A stretch of DNA of 64,000 nucleotides, from assembly GCA_017893485.1 (NCBI GenBank), contig CM030359.1, positions 36,005,994-36,069,993 of the forward strand, read 5' to 3'. Both the position numbers and the translations under genes were made by a program. Source of the DNA: Hemerocallis citrina (Eukaryota > Streptophyta > Magnoliopsida > Asparagales > Asphodelaceae). Positions 33,914-46,190 of the stretch are shown here, piece by piece. Within the stretch, counting starts at the first letter, position 1. The number at the start of each line of letters is the position of its first letter. Under the pieces are notes generated by a model. It had not been told where the DNA came from, did not search any database, and was given only the letters and a program-made list of their open reading frames with translations.

Positions 33914-34447
33914 TGTTGGAATTTTATATACACTTATGAACATGCATAAAACATTAATAACAACCTAAAACAAGTTTATATGAATCTAGATCTTAATCAT
34001 GTTGCAAAAGTGCTTTAATATAAAATCCTAAATTATGAAACTATAGATCTTTGCTAAATCAAAAGAAGAGGAACATTAAAAGCGGAAGCACTAATCTGAA
34101 GTCATTGATGGAGATTGCGGAGGGGGTTTGGATCTTCCTATATGATACGCACTTCTATGAGAGGCCGTCTCTCTATTCTTCTGTTGATGGGGATGACAGA
34201 TAGAATAAGAATATGCGTATATATAGGGGACCATAACCCTAATTGATAATTATTGATTTCCAATTTTGCCCATCACAAAATAAGAAATCTACTTTACGGT
34301 CTCTACACGTGTTATATCACACTTTAAATTATATGCTTTTAACTCATTACTTAATCTTTATTAGATCACTTATATTTGGGTTAAACTTTAGAATAGCAAT
34401 TATACATTTAGTCACATATATGAGCCCACATAGATTATTTTCCAACA
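33914..34447 (-). repeat. 3' LTR of the intron-1 copia element
   Basis: 534 bp, same length as its partner. It starts 12 bp into the intron, so its last (minus-strand) bases lie beside the HMGCL splice donor. A TATATATA box is present near 34215-34222 on the minus strand. Confidence 0.93.
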
Positions 34448-34463
34448 ATCTCCCACTTGGGCC
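34448..34463 (-). other. Polypurine tract of the intron-1 copia element
   Basis: The minus strand reads GGCCCAAGTGGGAGAT directly before the LTR start TGTTGG. GGGCCAAGTGGGAGA-type tracts are typical of this copia LTR type. Confidence 0.8.
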
Positions 34464-34860
34464 ACATATGTTACTCCTTATAAATGTACATACTTTATGA
34501 GCTCAAAATTTTGCTGCTATTATAACCAAAAGCATAGCCAAACAATCTCGTCTATTAATCATGTAAATATAGGATCAAAGCAATTTTCGTTACATTTATC
34601 ATAACTAAATTCATCAATGGTCACATATATCAACATAATCAAATGACATAGATCAAGTGTGAATGTGTAGCATGAAAATTTCATGCAATGTGATCTATAC
34701 ACATGCCTATTTTCAACTGGTCCTCTTTAAAACTTAAGTGAGGTCAAAACCAAAACATGACAAATGAGTGAGAAAACTAAATTCTTTATTTCTGATAAGA
34801 AAATAACCAAATATATAAATGTCTCACACAAACATAATGCAAATAAAATACAAACTCCCA

Positions 34861-35628
34861 CTAAATCATGATATCCTCAAATGATACAACACCCATATGA
34901 GCAGTGTGCTCATGAAAGACCTTGGGTGGTAATCTCTTTGTAAGCGGATCCGCTATCATAGAGTTTGTCCGAATGTGCTCTATGGATATCTGTCCACTAT
35001 GCACTCTTTCTTTCACAACTAGAAACTTTATGTCAATATGCTTCGACTTTGTCGAACTCCTGTTGTTGTTGGAATACATCACTGCCGACTTATTGTCACA
35101 AAATAACTTGAGTGGTCTTTCTATATTCTCCAAAATGCGCAGCCCAGTGACAAAATTCCGCAGCCATATTCCATGATTTGATGCCTCATAGCATGCTACA
35201 TACTCTGCTGCCATAGTAGAAGAAGCTATAAGTGTCTGTTTGACACTTTTCCAGGATATAGCTCCTCCAGCTAACAGGTAAATATAGCCTAATGTAAACT
35301 TTCTGCTATCTTGGCACCCAACGAAATCAGAATCAGAATATCCTACGACCTCCAAATGATCTGATTTCCTATATGTGAGCATGTAATCTTTTGTTCTCTG
35401 AAGATACCTTATAACCCTCTTGGCTGCTATCCAATGGTCCATACCAGGTTTGCTTAAATACCTGCCTAACATCCCAACAATGTACGCAATATTCGGACGC
35501 GTACATACTTGAGCATACATTAGACTCCCAATAGCTGATGCATAGGAGATCTTTTGCATTTTCTGAATTTCAATATTACTTTTAGGACACTGATTGAGAC
35601 TAAATTTTTCTTCTTTAGCAACAGGGGT
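34861..35628 (-). pseudogene. Copia RT end and RNase H
   Basis: On the minus strand, after the hAT insertion, the frame resumes with GDTPVAKEEKFSLNQCPKSN, then SYASAIGSLMYAQVCTRPNI and AAKRVIRYLQRTKDYMLTY. RNase H follows: GYSDSDFVGCQDSRKFTLGY, ISWKSVKQTLIASSTMAAEY, LKLFCDNKSAVMYSNN and HIRTNSMIADPLTKRLPP. Acidic RNase H residues (SDSDF, E of MAAEY, CDN) are present. A stop in the native position follows at about 34861. It was separated from the rest of RT by the hAT. Confidence 0.9.
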
Positions 35629-35636
35629 ATCCCCTG

Positions 35637-38600
35637 TAGGGATGGCATCGGGGCCGGGCTGGCCCGGGACCGGCCCGGCCCGGCCCGGCCCCCCTAAAAC
35701 CCGGTCCAGCCCTTGAACCGGCCCCCATATTGGTGGTTCAGGTCCGGTCCTCAAAAATCCCAAGGCAGCCCGATCTAGCCCGGCCCGCTAGTGGACCGGG
35801 ACCGGTTGAACCGGCCCGTGCGGGCTCGGGCCGGGCCGGGCCGACCGTTGGGTCTGTTTTTTTTCCAGAAAATTAAAAAAAAATTTAAATTACCAAAATA
35901 CCCCCCAACGGATTTATAACGGCTAGTTTTGGGGGGTACTTTAGGAAATCAAAAAAATTACATTTTCTATAAATACAACACCATTCCTTTCATTTCTCTT
36001 CACCAATTCACTCAACTATCTTTCTCTCTACTATTCTTTTAACAATCTTTCAAGGGATCAAGTTCAAATTTGAAGGAGGGCAATCAACAACAATCAAAGT
36101 GATCAACTCATTCAACAACAACAACTCAAGTCTCATCTTTCTCTACAACAACTCAAATCTCAACTTTCTTACGATATTTTAGTATAATTTTAATTTGTAG
36201 AATTAACATATCATACTACTTTATTGTCATATAATTTGTGTTTTCTTGATCTTCTTTCTCTCATTTTTTTAGATTTTCTTTTTAATTTTGGTAAAGTGGT
36301 ATAAAAAACATACACTACTCATTTTAGTATAATTTTAATTTTTAGAATTAACATAGCATACTACTTCTTTATTGTCATATAATTTGTGTTTTCTTGATCT
36401 TCTTTCTCTCAATTTTTTTAGATTTTATTTTTAATTTTGGTAAAGTGGTAAAAGAAACATACACTACTCACTCACTACTTCAATTTTATTTTTTCAAAGT
36501 TAAATGGCCTCTAATCGATCACGCGGTGGTGGTAGGCATAGTAGTCAAGAATCTACTAGTCATCACCTTCCTTCCATTCCTAACCAATATATAGATAGTG
36601 AAGAAACATTTATTAATTATGATAGTTTTTTCGATTTGAATGAAACACATTCAAATCCCATAGAAATAGAAGATCATGTAGAACACAACAATCGGAACAA
36701 GGTCCTTCTCTAAACTCAAGGAAAACTAGAGGGACTACTTCGGAAGTACACAATTTTTTCAATTTTGTCCCTTCACAAAATGATAAGAGTGTAGGACTTA
36801 AAATATGTAAGAAGTGCCAAACCCCGTATAAGTTTAAAGTAGGATCGGGCACGGGTACACTTCAACGTCACTTAAATAAATGTCAACCACAATTTTCGAA
36901 AGATCATCTCACACAACTAAAAATACATTCTAAAACCGGTCAAGTAGATAGTCATACATATGATCACGATCACGTTCGTAAGGGAATCGCGAAATTAGTA
37001 ATTAGGGGTGAATTGCCATATTCGTTTGGTGAACAAAAATATGTAGAGGATTTTGTACAAGAAACCTTCACCCCCCATTTTAAAAAAATTGCTAGGAATG
37101 TTGTTAAGGGTGATTGTAAATTTGTTTACAATGAGAGTAAGGATTTTTTGATAGCAACACTAAAATCACTAAACACTAGAGTTTCTTTGACATCGGATGG
37201 ATGGGTAAGTGTAAACGGGGTTCCAATGATGTGTGTAACATGTCATTGGATAGATTCGGATTGGTTACTTCAAAAGAGAATAATTTCTTTTGGATATGTT
37301 AGGTACCCACATATGGGTGAAATTATAGCCGAACACATTATGGAAGCATGCAATAATTTTTATATTTATGATAAAGTGTTGGCTATTGGTTTTGATAATG
37401 CATCCAATAACACTAAGGCAATTGAGAGTTTAAAAATTACTTTAGATCCCGTGGAACCCAAAATTTTTCATGTTAGATGTGCTTGCCACATTTTAAATCT
37501 TTGTGTGCAAGATGCACTAAAATATGGAAATGATAAACTAGAAGCTATGAGAGATTGTGTTCATTATATTACATTGAGTGGTCCAATTTATCAAGCTTTT
37601 CATGATTGGTGTAAACTTAGAGACATTGTATGTAGACGTTTTCCTAGAGATGTACGACATCGTTGGAATTCTACCTTTGAATTATTAGGTATTGTTCTTC
37701 ATTATCGTTTTAGTCTTAGAGATTTTTGTGTCGCAATGGGTATGCAAAATTGTATGTTAGATGATGATTTTTGGTTTTTTGCCGATAGTTTATATAAATT
37801 TTTGCAACCTTTTAACGATGCAACTTTGCAATTTTCAAAAACATATACATCTACATCTAGTATTATTTTACTTGAAATTGTGACTATGATGACAACAATT
37901 AAAGATTTACAAAATGACCCTTTTATTGGAGATATGGTTAATGCGGCATATGTTAAGTTTTTGAAATATTTTCATCCAATTCCTATGTTATATTGTGTAG
38001 CTAGTGTAATGAATCCTATGATTAAATTAGAAGGTACAAAAAATTTAATAGAAATTTTCTACACTTATGCCCCACACGATGCAATACTAGGATTTTGATC
38101 ATATTGCTTTTACTCATAAATTTGAGAATGTTTTGACTAGGTTATATGATTCTTCTCATAGGATTTATTCAGCTAACACTATTCAAACACAAACACAAAA
38201 TGTTCAATCTTCTTCTTCTTCTTCCTCCACATTAGCAAAGGGAAAGAGTCAAGCTAGTATTGGTGTTTTAAATCTTATTAAATCGAAAAAGGCTAGGACC
38301 AATTCACCAAATGAGTTGAATTGGTATAATGCACAAAGTGCAGTTGAAGATGTGTTACAATATTGGAAGACTAATGAAGCAATTTTTAATATTCTTTCCC
38401 GTATGGCTAAAGATCTGCTAACAACACTGGTGTCAACTGTTGCATCGGAAAGTGCTTTTTCTCTTGGTGGCAGGATAATGAGCCCGAGCAGGAACCGATT
38501 GGCAGCCAAAAATTTGGAGATGCTAGTGTGTGCCGAAGATTGGATGAAAGCGGAAGAGAGGACCCAAGACTTACTTGAAGCACAAGCTGGAGGTGGATCA

Positions 38601-39243
38601 ACAAGCACGATGAATGAACGATTAAATTTAGTTAATTTACATTAAAATGTTGTTCAATTAATTGTAATTAATGGAAAAATTTAGAGTGATGAGATTCTAT
38701 ATTTAGGTTAAGTTGAAGTGCACGACAGTAGTCCACTGCCTTCTCTTCAATCTAAGTAGAGGCCATCTCGATCTTTAAATTCAAGTAATTCCCTTGATTT
38801 GTAATTATATGATTTGAGCTAAATAGACAAATTTGTATGAATTTTATTCATGTACTTAATTTTATTCTAGAAGTTCAAATTTATTTAATCATGTACTTTA
38901 TTTATTCATGTACTTCAATTATTTATTTTTTTTGATGAAGATGTACTTCAATTATTTATGAAATTTTATTTTTTGCAATTGTTATACAATTACAAAATCA
39001 TATACTTGTTATACAATTACAAATTTATGCACTTCAATTAACAATGAAAAAAAAAATCATACAAGGGCCAGGCCCGGCCCGGCCCGGCCCCCCCACTAAG
39101 GGCTAGGGGCCAGGTCCGGGCCAGGGTTCCTTACCATCAGCCCGGCCCGGCCCGACCCGCATTTCTAGGAGCCCGGACCGGGTTAGCCCGGGACCGGTCA
39201 AACCCGGCCCGGCCCGGCCCGAATGGCCCGAATGCCATCCCTA
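35637..39243 (+). mobile_element. hAT transposon copy 2, nested in the copia RT gene
   Basis: The 3607-bp element has TAGGGATGGCAT...ATGCCATCCCTA ends and an 8-bp duplication ATCCCCTG (35629-35636 and 39244-39251). Subterminal regions of about 200 bp are packed with GGCCCGGCCCG on both ends. It splits the copia frame between residues written PGD and GDTPVAK, the duplication itself encoding the repeated GD. It is related to hAT copy 1 in both ends and transposase but is a separate insertion. Confidence 0.94.
36504..38645 (+). pseudogene. hAT transposase, copy 2
   Basis: The ATG at 36504 opens MASNRSRGGGRHSSQESTS. A frame change near 36700 leads to the BED finger (CKKCQTPYKFKVGSGTG, LQRHLNKC). 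The frame then stays open from there to about 38096, through LTSDGWVSVNGVPMMCVTCH, IGFDNASNN, HVRCACHILNLCVQDAL and RHRWNSTFELLG. A second frame change near 38098 precedes the dimerisation region (NELNWYNAQ, DLLTTLVSTVASESAFSLGG, LEMLVCAEDWMK), ending at 38645. With only two frameshifts it is better preserved than copy 1. The catalytic Asp of FDNAS is present. Confidence 0.9.
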
Positions 39244-39251
39244 ATCCCCTG

Positions 39252-40160
39252 GTCTACAATCTTGCATGCCAAACCTTTTGAGTACTTTATCGATGTATCC
39301 CTTTTGTGATAATCCTAGAATACCTCTAGAACGATCTCCGTGTATCTGAATTCCTAATACAAAAGAGGCATCCCCAGGATCCTTCATTTCAAAATGCTTG
39401 GACAGAAACCTTTTAGTTTCGTGCAATAAATCTATATCATTAGTGGCAAGCAGTATGTCATCGACATATAGGACTAAGAATATATGCTTACTCCCACTGA
39501 ACTTGTGATACACACAATCATCAACTATATTCATCTCAAAACCAAATGAGATAATTACTTGATGAAACTTGTGGTACCATTGACGAGAAGCTTGCTTGAG
39601 TCCATAGATGGATTTTGTCAATTTGCAAACCATATTCTTTGGATCTCCCGACACAAAGTTTTCTGGTTGCACCATATAAATTGTCTCGTCAATGTCACCA
39701 TTGAGAAATGTCGTCTTGACATCCATCTGATGTAGCTCAAGACAAGATGAGCAACAATTGCCATAATTGTCCTAAACGAGTCTTTCGATGAAACTGGAAA
39801 GAAAGTCTCTGTAAAATCAATGCCTTCTTTCTGAGTATAGCCTTTAGCTACAAGACGTGCCTTATACCTCTCCACATTACCATTTGCATCCCTTTTGGTC
39901 TTAAATATCCATTTACAACCAATTGGTTTTGCACCTTCTGGTAATGGGACAAGTTCCCAAACTTTATTGTCTTGCATAGACTTATACTCCTCATTCATGG
40001 CATTAATCCACTTTTGAGAGTTACAACCTTTCATGGCCTCATGAAATGTGATTGTATCATCTTCCATCATTCCATTGTCATCCTCATGTTCTTGGAGAAA
40101 TGCAATATAATCATCCAGAATAGCATTCCTCCTTTCTCTCGTGGATCTTCTTAATGGCAC
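39252..40160 (-). pseudogene. Copia reverse transcriptase, N-terminal and central parts
   Basis: The minus strand from 40160 reads MPLRRSTRERRNAILDDYIA and then the RT start HEAMKGCNSQKWINAMNEEY, WELVPLPEGAKPIGCKWIFK and ARLVAKGYTQKEGIDFTETF. A frame change at about 39730 moves to MDVKTTFLNGDIDETIYM, YGLKQASRQWYHKFH and LVLYVDDILLATNDIDLL. The catalytic YVDD is intact. The frame runs to the hAT border. RT copies element RNA into DNA in the cytoplasmic particle. The frameshift makes this copy inactive. Confidence 0.9.
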
Positions 40161-40252
40161 TGGTTCTTGAGGGAGTTAAGTTTGTTCTTCTGGAACAATT
40201 ACCTCATTTTGAATGGGGGTTTGTTCAACATTGTCTTGTTGAGGTTCCGGAT

Positions 40253-42109
40253 TCACTTCTTGATCAATAATAGGTGTGGGAACCTGAATATTGTCAAAAG
40301 TGATAGTAGGAATTGGGTTTGTAATTGAATCCAATTCCTCCTCAAAAGCAATTCCCTAATTTTATTTCTCCCCCCAAACTCAACTTCCTCAAAAAATGTT
40401 GTAGTTCCCATTTCAAAAATATTCCTAAGTGTGGGATCATAAAACTTATAACCCCTAGATCGTTCAGAATAACCAATAAAGTAGCTGCTCACTGTTTTGG
40501 AGTCCAATTTCTTTTCATATGGCCTGTAAGGCCTTGCCTCAGCTGGACATCCCCAAATGTGAAAGTGCTTTAGACTAGGCTTTCGACCTGTCCAAAGCTC
40601 ATAAGGTATTTTTGCAGCTGCTTTAGTTGGTACTCTATTGAGAATATAAGCTGCTGTCTTTAATGCTTCTCCCCAGAGGGACTCAGGTAAGGTGGAATGA
40701 GCAATCATACTCCATACCATATCCTTAAGAGTCCTATTTCGTCTTTCAACAACACCATTCATGCTAGGTGATCCTGGCATGGTGTACTGTGGTACAATAC
40801 CCCATTCCTCTAGGAATTTAGCAAACGGTCCTAGACGTTGTTCACCTGAGCCATCATATCTGTCGTAGTACTCACCACCACGATCAGATCTAACAATTTT
40901 AATCTTTTTGTTGAGTTGATTCTCAACTTCAGCTTTATAAGCTTTGAACACGTCCATAGACTGTGATTTTTCATGAATGAGATATAGGTACCCATAACGT
41001 GAGTAATCGTCTATGAATGATATAAAATATTGTTGACCATTCCAAGATCCCGTAGGGAATGGCCCACAAATATCTGTATGAATCAATTCTATGACGCCTG
41101 AAGATCTATTTGCACCTAATCTCTTAGTTTTGGTCTGTTTTCCCTTTATGCAGTCTACACAGATATCAAAGTCTGTGAAGTCCAGGGACTCCAAAATGCT
41201 ATCAGACATAAGACGCTCAACTCTACCTTTTGAGATATGACCTAAGCGTTTATGCCATAATGATGCTGAATTTTCTTTATTTAATTTACGTTTAGTACCA
41301 TGTGACTCTACATGCAAGGTTTCATTATAGGATGCAATTGTTTCAACCAAATAAAGGTTGTCATAAATATTCAAGTAACCAGTTCCAACAACATTCGAAT
41401 TTAAAGAAAAACTAAACTGATTGTTTCCAAATGAACAATAATAACCAGATTTGTCCAACAAGGAAACAGATTTTAAATTTCGTCTAAAAGACGGAATAAT
41501 AAAAGTGTCTTTCAAATCCAAATAAAAACCTGTTCCTAATAACAAACTAAAATGCCCAACGATTTCCACTTCTACCGATTTTCCATCGCCTACAAAGATG
41601 TATCTTTCACCATCATTTGGCTTTCGGCAGCTCAGGCAACCATGCATAGAAACACTTATGTAAGTAGTAGCACCAGAATCTATCCACCAAGTGTTTCTAG
41701 GTACTAAAGATAAATTAACTTCAGAACAGACCAAAGTCATTTCAACCTTATTGTTTTTAGCAAAACGTTTCTCAATTTGATCTAGAAAATCTTTGGCCTT
41801 AGTAATCCCATTGGATTCTGTGCCCCTAAAGGCTTCTAGAATGCTGTATTTCATAATCATTAGACTCATGCGATTTGAACGACCCCACCTCTCAAAATCT
41901 CTTTTATCATCAGGAGTGCTTTCCGCAGTGAGAGGTGGAGGTTGTTCTTCCCTTAATGCATGGTCTAATTCCATACAGCCAAGAGTTATCAGTAAGGTCC
42001 CTTTCCATTCTTTGAAATTTATCCCATTAAGCATGGGAATAGAATTGATGTTAGCAGTTATTGAGGCAGCAGATGATAAACTAGCTGAATATAGAACAAA
42101 AACAAACAA
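40253..42109 (-). pseudogene. Copia gag (internally deleted), protease and integrase
   Basis: One open minus-strand frame begins with a gag N-terminus ([20 protein letters not shown]) and jumps from [19 protein letters not shown] straight to protease [12 protein letters not shown]. The rest of gag, including the zinc knuckle, is deleted. Integrase follows: [32 protein letters not shown] (zinc-binding), [38 protein letters not shown] and [20 protein letters not shown]. The D, D and E catalytic positions are visible. The C-terminal part ends CYFIGY-like ([18 protein letters not shown]). A frameshift near 40360 separates it from RT. Confidence 0.9.
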
Positions 42110-43234
42110 AATAAGCTCACATGAGAATCCATATAAAACAATAAATTCAAATAATGATTAATCCCATCTCAAGATACCAGGCACAACGTTAATATTAAGT
42201 CTTTGGACAGTAACATTAACTGTAAGTGGTACTCTTGTTGTAGTAATCAAATATTGACAATAAATCCTGTCAAATAATAAGTCATTCTTTGGACTGACTT
42301 ATTGTTCACATGGAATACCTTATAATTGTCACATATTTATTACCACAGATGTGTATAAAATTCGGTCAAATATCAACTTACCTTTGGGTCAGTTAATAAA
42401 CGCATGAATTACAAACACACAATCATCTTGATATTTTAAATAAATTAATCTACACAAAAGAGGTCACTTTGGCAACATTTTGTTTCAATTGATCTATTCA
42501 AAATATTAGACATTCATAAGAAAAACCAAAACCAAAATTTGAATTTAATTGTTTTCCAAAATTTTATCTTTTCCTTAATATTATAATTTTCCTTTATTTT
42601 GGACAGATATTGTCAAGATAATATCTAACTGAATTTTATTTATCCGATTGTAGGACAAATATCTTTATTAACAGAAAATTGAATGATTAACAAAAATCCT
42701 AATGGAACGGTAGGTCACAAGCATAAGACGGATCAAATACTCATCAGTATTGTTAGGAAATATTTAGGATTCCCTTTTATACTTAAGCCTTCACATAAAG
42801 TGGAATTAAGAAAGATTTGGGCTAGTAACCAGTGGAACAGATTCAATGACTGAAGCATATGATCATAATATCAACATTAATATCCACGAGAGAAAAAAAC
42901 TTAAAGCTGGCTGCTGTCATTAATCCACAAGAGAAATAAGCATTAACAGAATCAAAACACATGCAATAATCTTTAACAGAATCAAAACACATTTCTGAAG
43001 CCAAAGGTTCAACAATCCAAAACACCATCATCAAATCATAGCTTACGGTTTTGATTAAATTTTTTTTTTGTTCTTTAATTCCAAATCTGAAGCCATGAAT
43101 TCAATTACTATTATCAATTAAATTTCTTAAGCAGGAAGATCAAATCGAACCCTAAATTTCTTAAGTTTCTTTAACAAGAAGCCTTAAAATTTTTTAAACA
43201 AGAAACCCTAAATTTCTTCAATTAATTCAGCAAA
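42110..43234. other. Copia 5' untranslated and degraded gag region
   Basis: AT-rich, no recognisable protein. It lies between the primer site and the remaining gag start on the minus strand. It contains a doubled AACAGAATCAAAACACAT at about 42949 and 42973. Confidence 0.6.
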
Positions 43235-43250
43235 CCTGGCTCTGATACCA
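43235..43250 (-). other. Primer binding site (initiator Met tRNA) of the intron-1 copia
   Basis: The minus strand reads TGGTATCAGAGCCAGG two bases after the 5' LTR. This matches the 3' end complement of initiator methionine tRNA, the usual copia primer. Confidence 0.9.
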
Positions 43251-43252
43251 AT

Positions 43253-43786
43253 TGTTGGAATTTTATATACACTTATGAACATGCATAAAACATTAATAAC
43301 AACCTAAAATAAGTTTATATGAATCTAGATCTTAATCATGTTGCAAAAGTGCTTTAATATAAAATCCTAAATTATGAAACTATAGATCTTTGCTAAATCA
43401 AAAGAAGAGGAACATTAAAAGCGGAAGCACTAACCTGAAGCCATTGATGAAGATTGCGGAGGGGGTTTGGATCTTCCTATATGATACACACTTCTATGAG
43501 AGGCCGTCTCTCTATTCTTCTGTTGATGGGGATGACAGATGGAATAAGAAGATGCGTATATATAGGGGACCATAACCCTAATTGGTAATTATTGATTTTC
43601 AATTTTTCTCATCACAAAATAAGAAATCTACTTTACGGTCTCTACACGTGTTATATCACACTTTAAATTATATGCTTTTAACCCATTACTTAATCTTTAT
43701 TAGATCACTTATATTTGGGTTAAACTTTAGAATAGCAATTATACATTTAGTCACATATGTGAGCCCACAGAGATTATTTTCCAACA
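43253..43786 (-). repeat. 5' LTR of the intron-1 copia element
   Basis: 534 bp. The TATA box TATATATA is at 43557-43564 on the minus strand. Followed by TTTTC, the second half of the target-site duplication, then HMGCL intron sequence. Confidence 0.93.
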
Positions 43787-43791
43787 TTTTC

Positions 43792-44978
43792 TTCACCTCC
43801 CCCCGCTCCTCCTTCCCTCCATTTAGACAGTTTTATGTTGGAATTCTGCAGATATTTAGGCTTGTTAAATGAATTTTTAAAATAGCAAGTCTTCTGTTAG
43901 CTCAGTAATTTTCTGATTTCTACAACGCTCAAAAGTCATGTGAAGCGAAATCTCTTTAAGATTCTTTGAGATGGAAAAACACTTTGTCAAAAATCTACAT
44001 CACTTTCTTAAGATTATTTTGGCCCAACACACTTTTATTCAGTAGGTGTTACCAAATACATAATTTTAGCCTAAAAGAATTTAGAGATCATAAAGTGCCT
44101 TTTGGATTATCCAAAAGCAATATGATAGCCAACCAAAGACTACTTTGATGTTGGGTTTTCTGTTCTGTGTAGTTTCCGCAATATGGTCTAGACTGACATT
44201 GGCAGAATGGTGATACGGACTGCTTGACATCATGACATTGATATTAGTTTCTGGTTGGTTAAGTATTCAGAACTCATTACACGAATATGTGTTATGTTTA
44301 CCTAGAAGAACATGTAGAATAGTATGACTACTCAAGTAAAATATATGTAGAAGTTTCTGAAAGAAAAAGAAAAATTAGATATACTTATTAGTTATGGCGG
44401 ATAAGTATGAACTATCTACTGTGACTGGTTGAATAAAAAACCAGTCATTGCATGTAGCTTTACACTTTTGACCTTCTTTTATATAGAATGAACTTTTAAA
44501 TGAAAACATTCTAATGTTAAAAATGACAGCTCTTCCAGTTTGAAAGTGTCTACTTTAGGAGATTCAGATGGCAGGCGAACTAGTGCCTAGATAAAAAAAA
44601 TGGTTTCATAATTAATCTTGGGTGAACTATCATCATGATGCAAACAATATTAAGTCTTGAAGCAAGCTCTTCGATATGTCTTGTCAATGTGATGGAGAAG
44701 AATTCACCTTGGCACTACAACATTATCTAGTTCTAAAAGTCCAAAGCAATGTTATTTTTTGAAGTAAGCTCTTTTCTTGGTCACATATATGGTTCATAGT
44801 CCTCTTTAATCACCTAAAAGTTTAAGTGCTTATTTTTCACTGCTATTTCCTATATCATCTCATTTTCTTTTTAGACCACTTCATTTTATCATAAATTATG
44901 ATAGTTCCATATATTGCATTGCTAGTATAATGTTTATGTTTCTGAACATTCCTAACTCATAACTGCCCACTTTTCTAG
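43792..44978. other. HMGCL intron 1, host remainder
   Basis: AT-rich DNA with no open frame of interest, ending in an acceptor CCCACTTTTCTAG at 44978. Intron 1 without the copia element would be about 1.2 kb. Confidence 0.7.
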
Positions 44979-45171
44979 TGAAGAATATGCATGGAGAAGA
45001 CAAACTAAGGATATGCACTGTTCAGAGTCCTTAATGAAAAGGACACGAAGCCTTGGTAGGAGCAGAAGGGTCTATGACACTGTTTCTGATTCATTGTATC
45101 TACAAGGTCATCAGAATCAACGCTATTGCTCGGCATGCTCTGACATGGAAACAAGAAATCTAGCAAACAAG
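44979..45171 (+). CDS. HMGCL: Hydroxymethylglutaryl-CoA lyase, coding exon 2
   Basis: Encodes the third base of codon 56 through residue 120 (NEEYAWRRQTKDMHCSESLM, then TRSLGRSRRVYDTVSDSLYL and SDMETRNLANK). This is the rest of the N-terminal extension before the catalytic barrel. Basic and Ser-rich, it shows low conservation in the family. Acceptor is TTTTCTAG and donor AACAAG/GTACTT. The frame is phase 2 in and phase 0 out. The combined extension of about 125 residues is longer than the mitochondrial presequence of animal enzymes. The N-terminus starting at MSSLEEP does not look like a classical presequence, so a cytosolic form or an alternative upstream or downstream start is possible. Confidence 0.85.
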
Positions 45172-46190
45172 GTACTTTTTTTCCCCATAGCATTTATTTT
45201 ATTGTTGTTCCTTAATATTTAATGTGACCTAATGTGTAAGCTTGTATATGATGGTCTTCTATTAATCATCAAGTTTTTCCAGTTTATTCTCTGTATATAT
45301 TCACTGAATTTACCTTGATTCTTTTATGTGTTACACTAAGGATGTTGTTCTCGATTGTGCTAGTGTGCACACTTATAAAGCATACGATTTACTTACTGTA
45401 TTAATAGACTCTGATGTTGTCTTCTCGACTTATTTAATTGTTTTTTTCCATTTTGTTTTCACTTTTTATTGTCACCATTTAGTCGAGATTTAGCGACTGT
45501 CAAAGAACATTCGGTAGTGTACAAGATGGGGTATTTGCCTACCTATACTCCTGTTACGTTGATATTACCGAGATATGATAGGCTGATACCAAATAGTGAT
45601 ACGGATATTCACCATTTTCCATTATATATAAAGTTTTATACTTATATTGGAGATAAGCTTTCCTGAATATTCTAAACTTCTAGTTAGTGTTACGTAAGTC
45701 CACTTTTGAACCTAAAATTTATTTAATGCATAAAAGGACATAATCATGTGATCTTTGTAGTCCTGCTATTGTTAATTATGATTCAGTTGCTTCCTTTTCT
45801 TGGTTTTCCTACCTCTTCTGCTTTTTTTGTTGTACTAGCCTTTTTTCTGGTTCTGGCTTGCATATTGTGTTTCTTTGTAGAAATTGTTGCTAACAGCCAT
45901 TAAGAGTAGAGAAAAGGCAAGTTATCTTTATTATCTTAATTACTCCCTTTCCATGAGCTCCTTGTAATGCACAACATAAGTAAAAGAAATAATTAAAAAT
46001 ATTTTTTATCTTATCGACAAGGCTTAAAATTTTCTGTTTCTTAGTGCTATATTCTTATATATCCTCAAGATTTCTATCAGTCATTAATTGATATGAAATT
46101 ACTGCTTGTTTACAATATACTTACAAATTTCATCCATTGAATTCGTAAGCCATTGGCTTTTTCTTTGTTTCTTTTTTTTGATGATTTGAG
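45172..46190. other. HMGCL intron 2, first part
   Basis: AT-rich. A weak exon-like stretch near 45882-45920 (TTTCTTTGTAG before it, GGCAAGTT after) was considered but not supported. Nothing else is seen. Confidence 0.5.

Larger units (their letters stand above)
33914..43786 (-). mobile_element. Copia LTR retrotransposon in HMGCL intron 1, carrying a hAT
   Basis: Two 534-bp LTRs (33914-34447 and 43253-43786) with TGTTGG...CCAACA ends are flanked by TTTTC (33909-33913 and 43787-43791). An initiator-Met primer site at the right and a purine tract at the left give minus orientation. The order on the minus strand is gag, protease, integrase, RT, RNase H, which is copia. The element is 9873 bp, or about 6.26 kb without the nested hAT at 35637-39243. 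The LTRs differ at about 14 sites by eye (roughly 2.6%). Two frameshifts, a gag deletion and the hAT make it non-autonomous. It accounts for nearly 90% of intron 1. Confidence 0.95.

Noticed and set aside
45882..45920. Extra HMGCL exon in intron 2
   Set aside because: Has acceptor- and donor-like edges, but exon 2 to exon 3 already joins in phase and matches the family. Inserting it is not supported.
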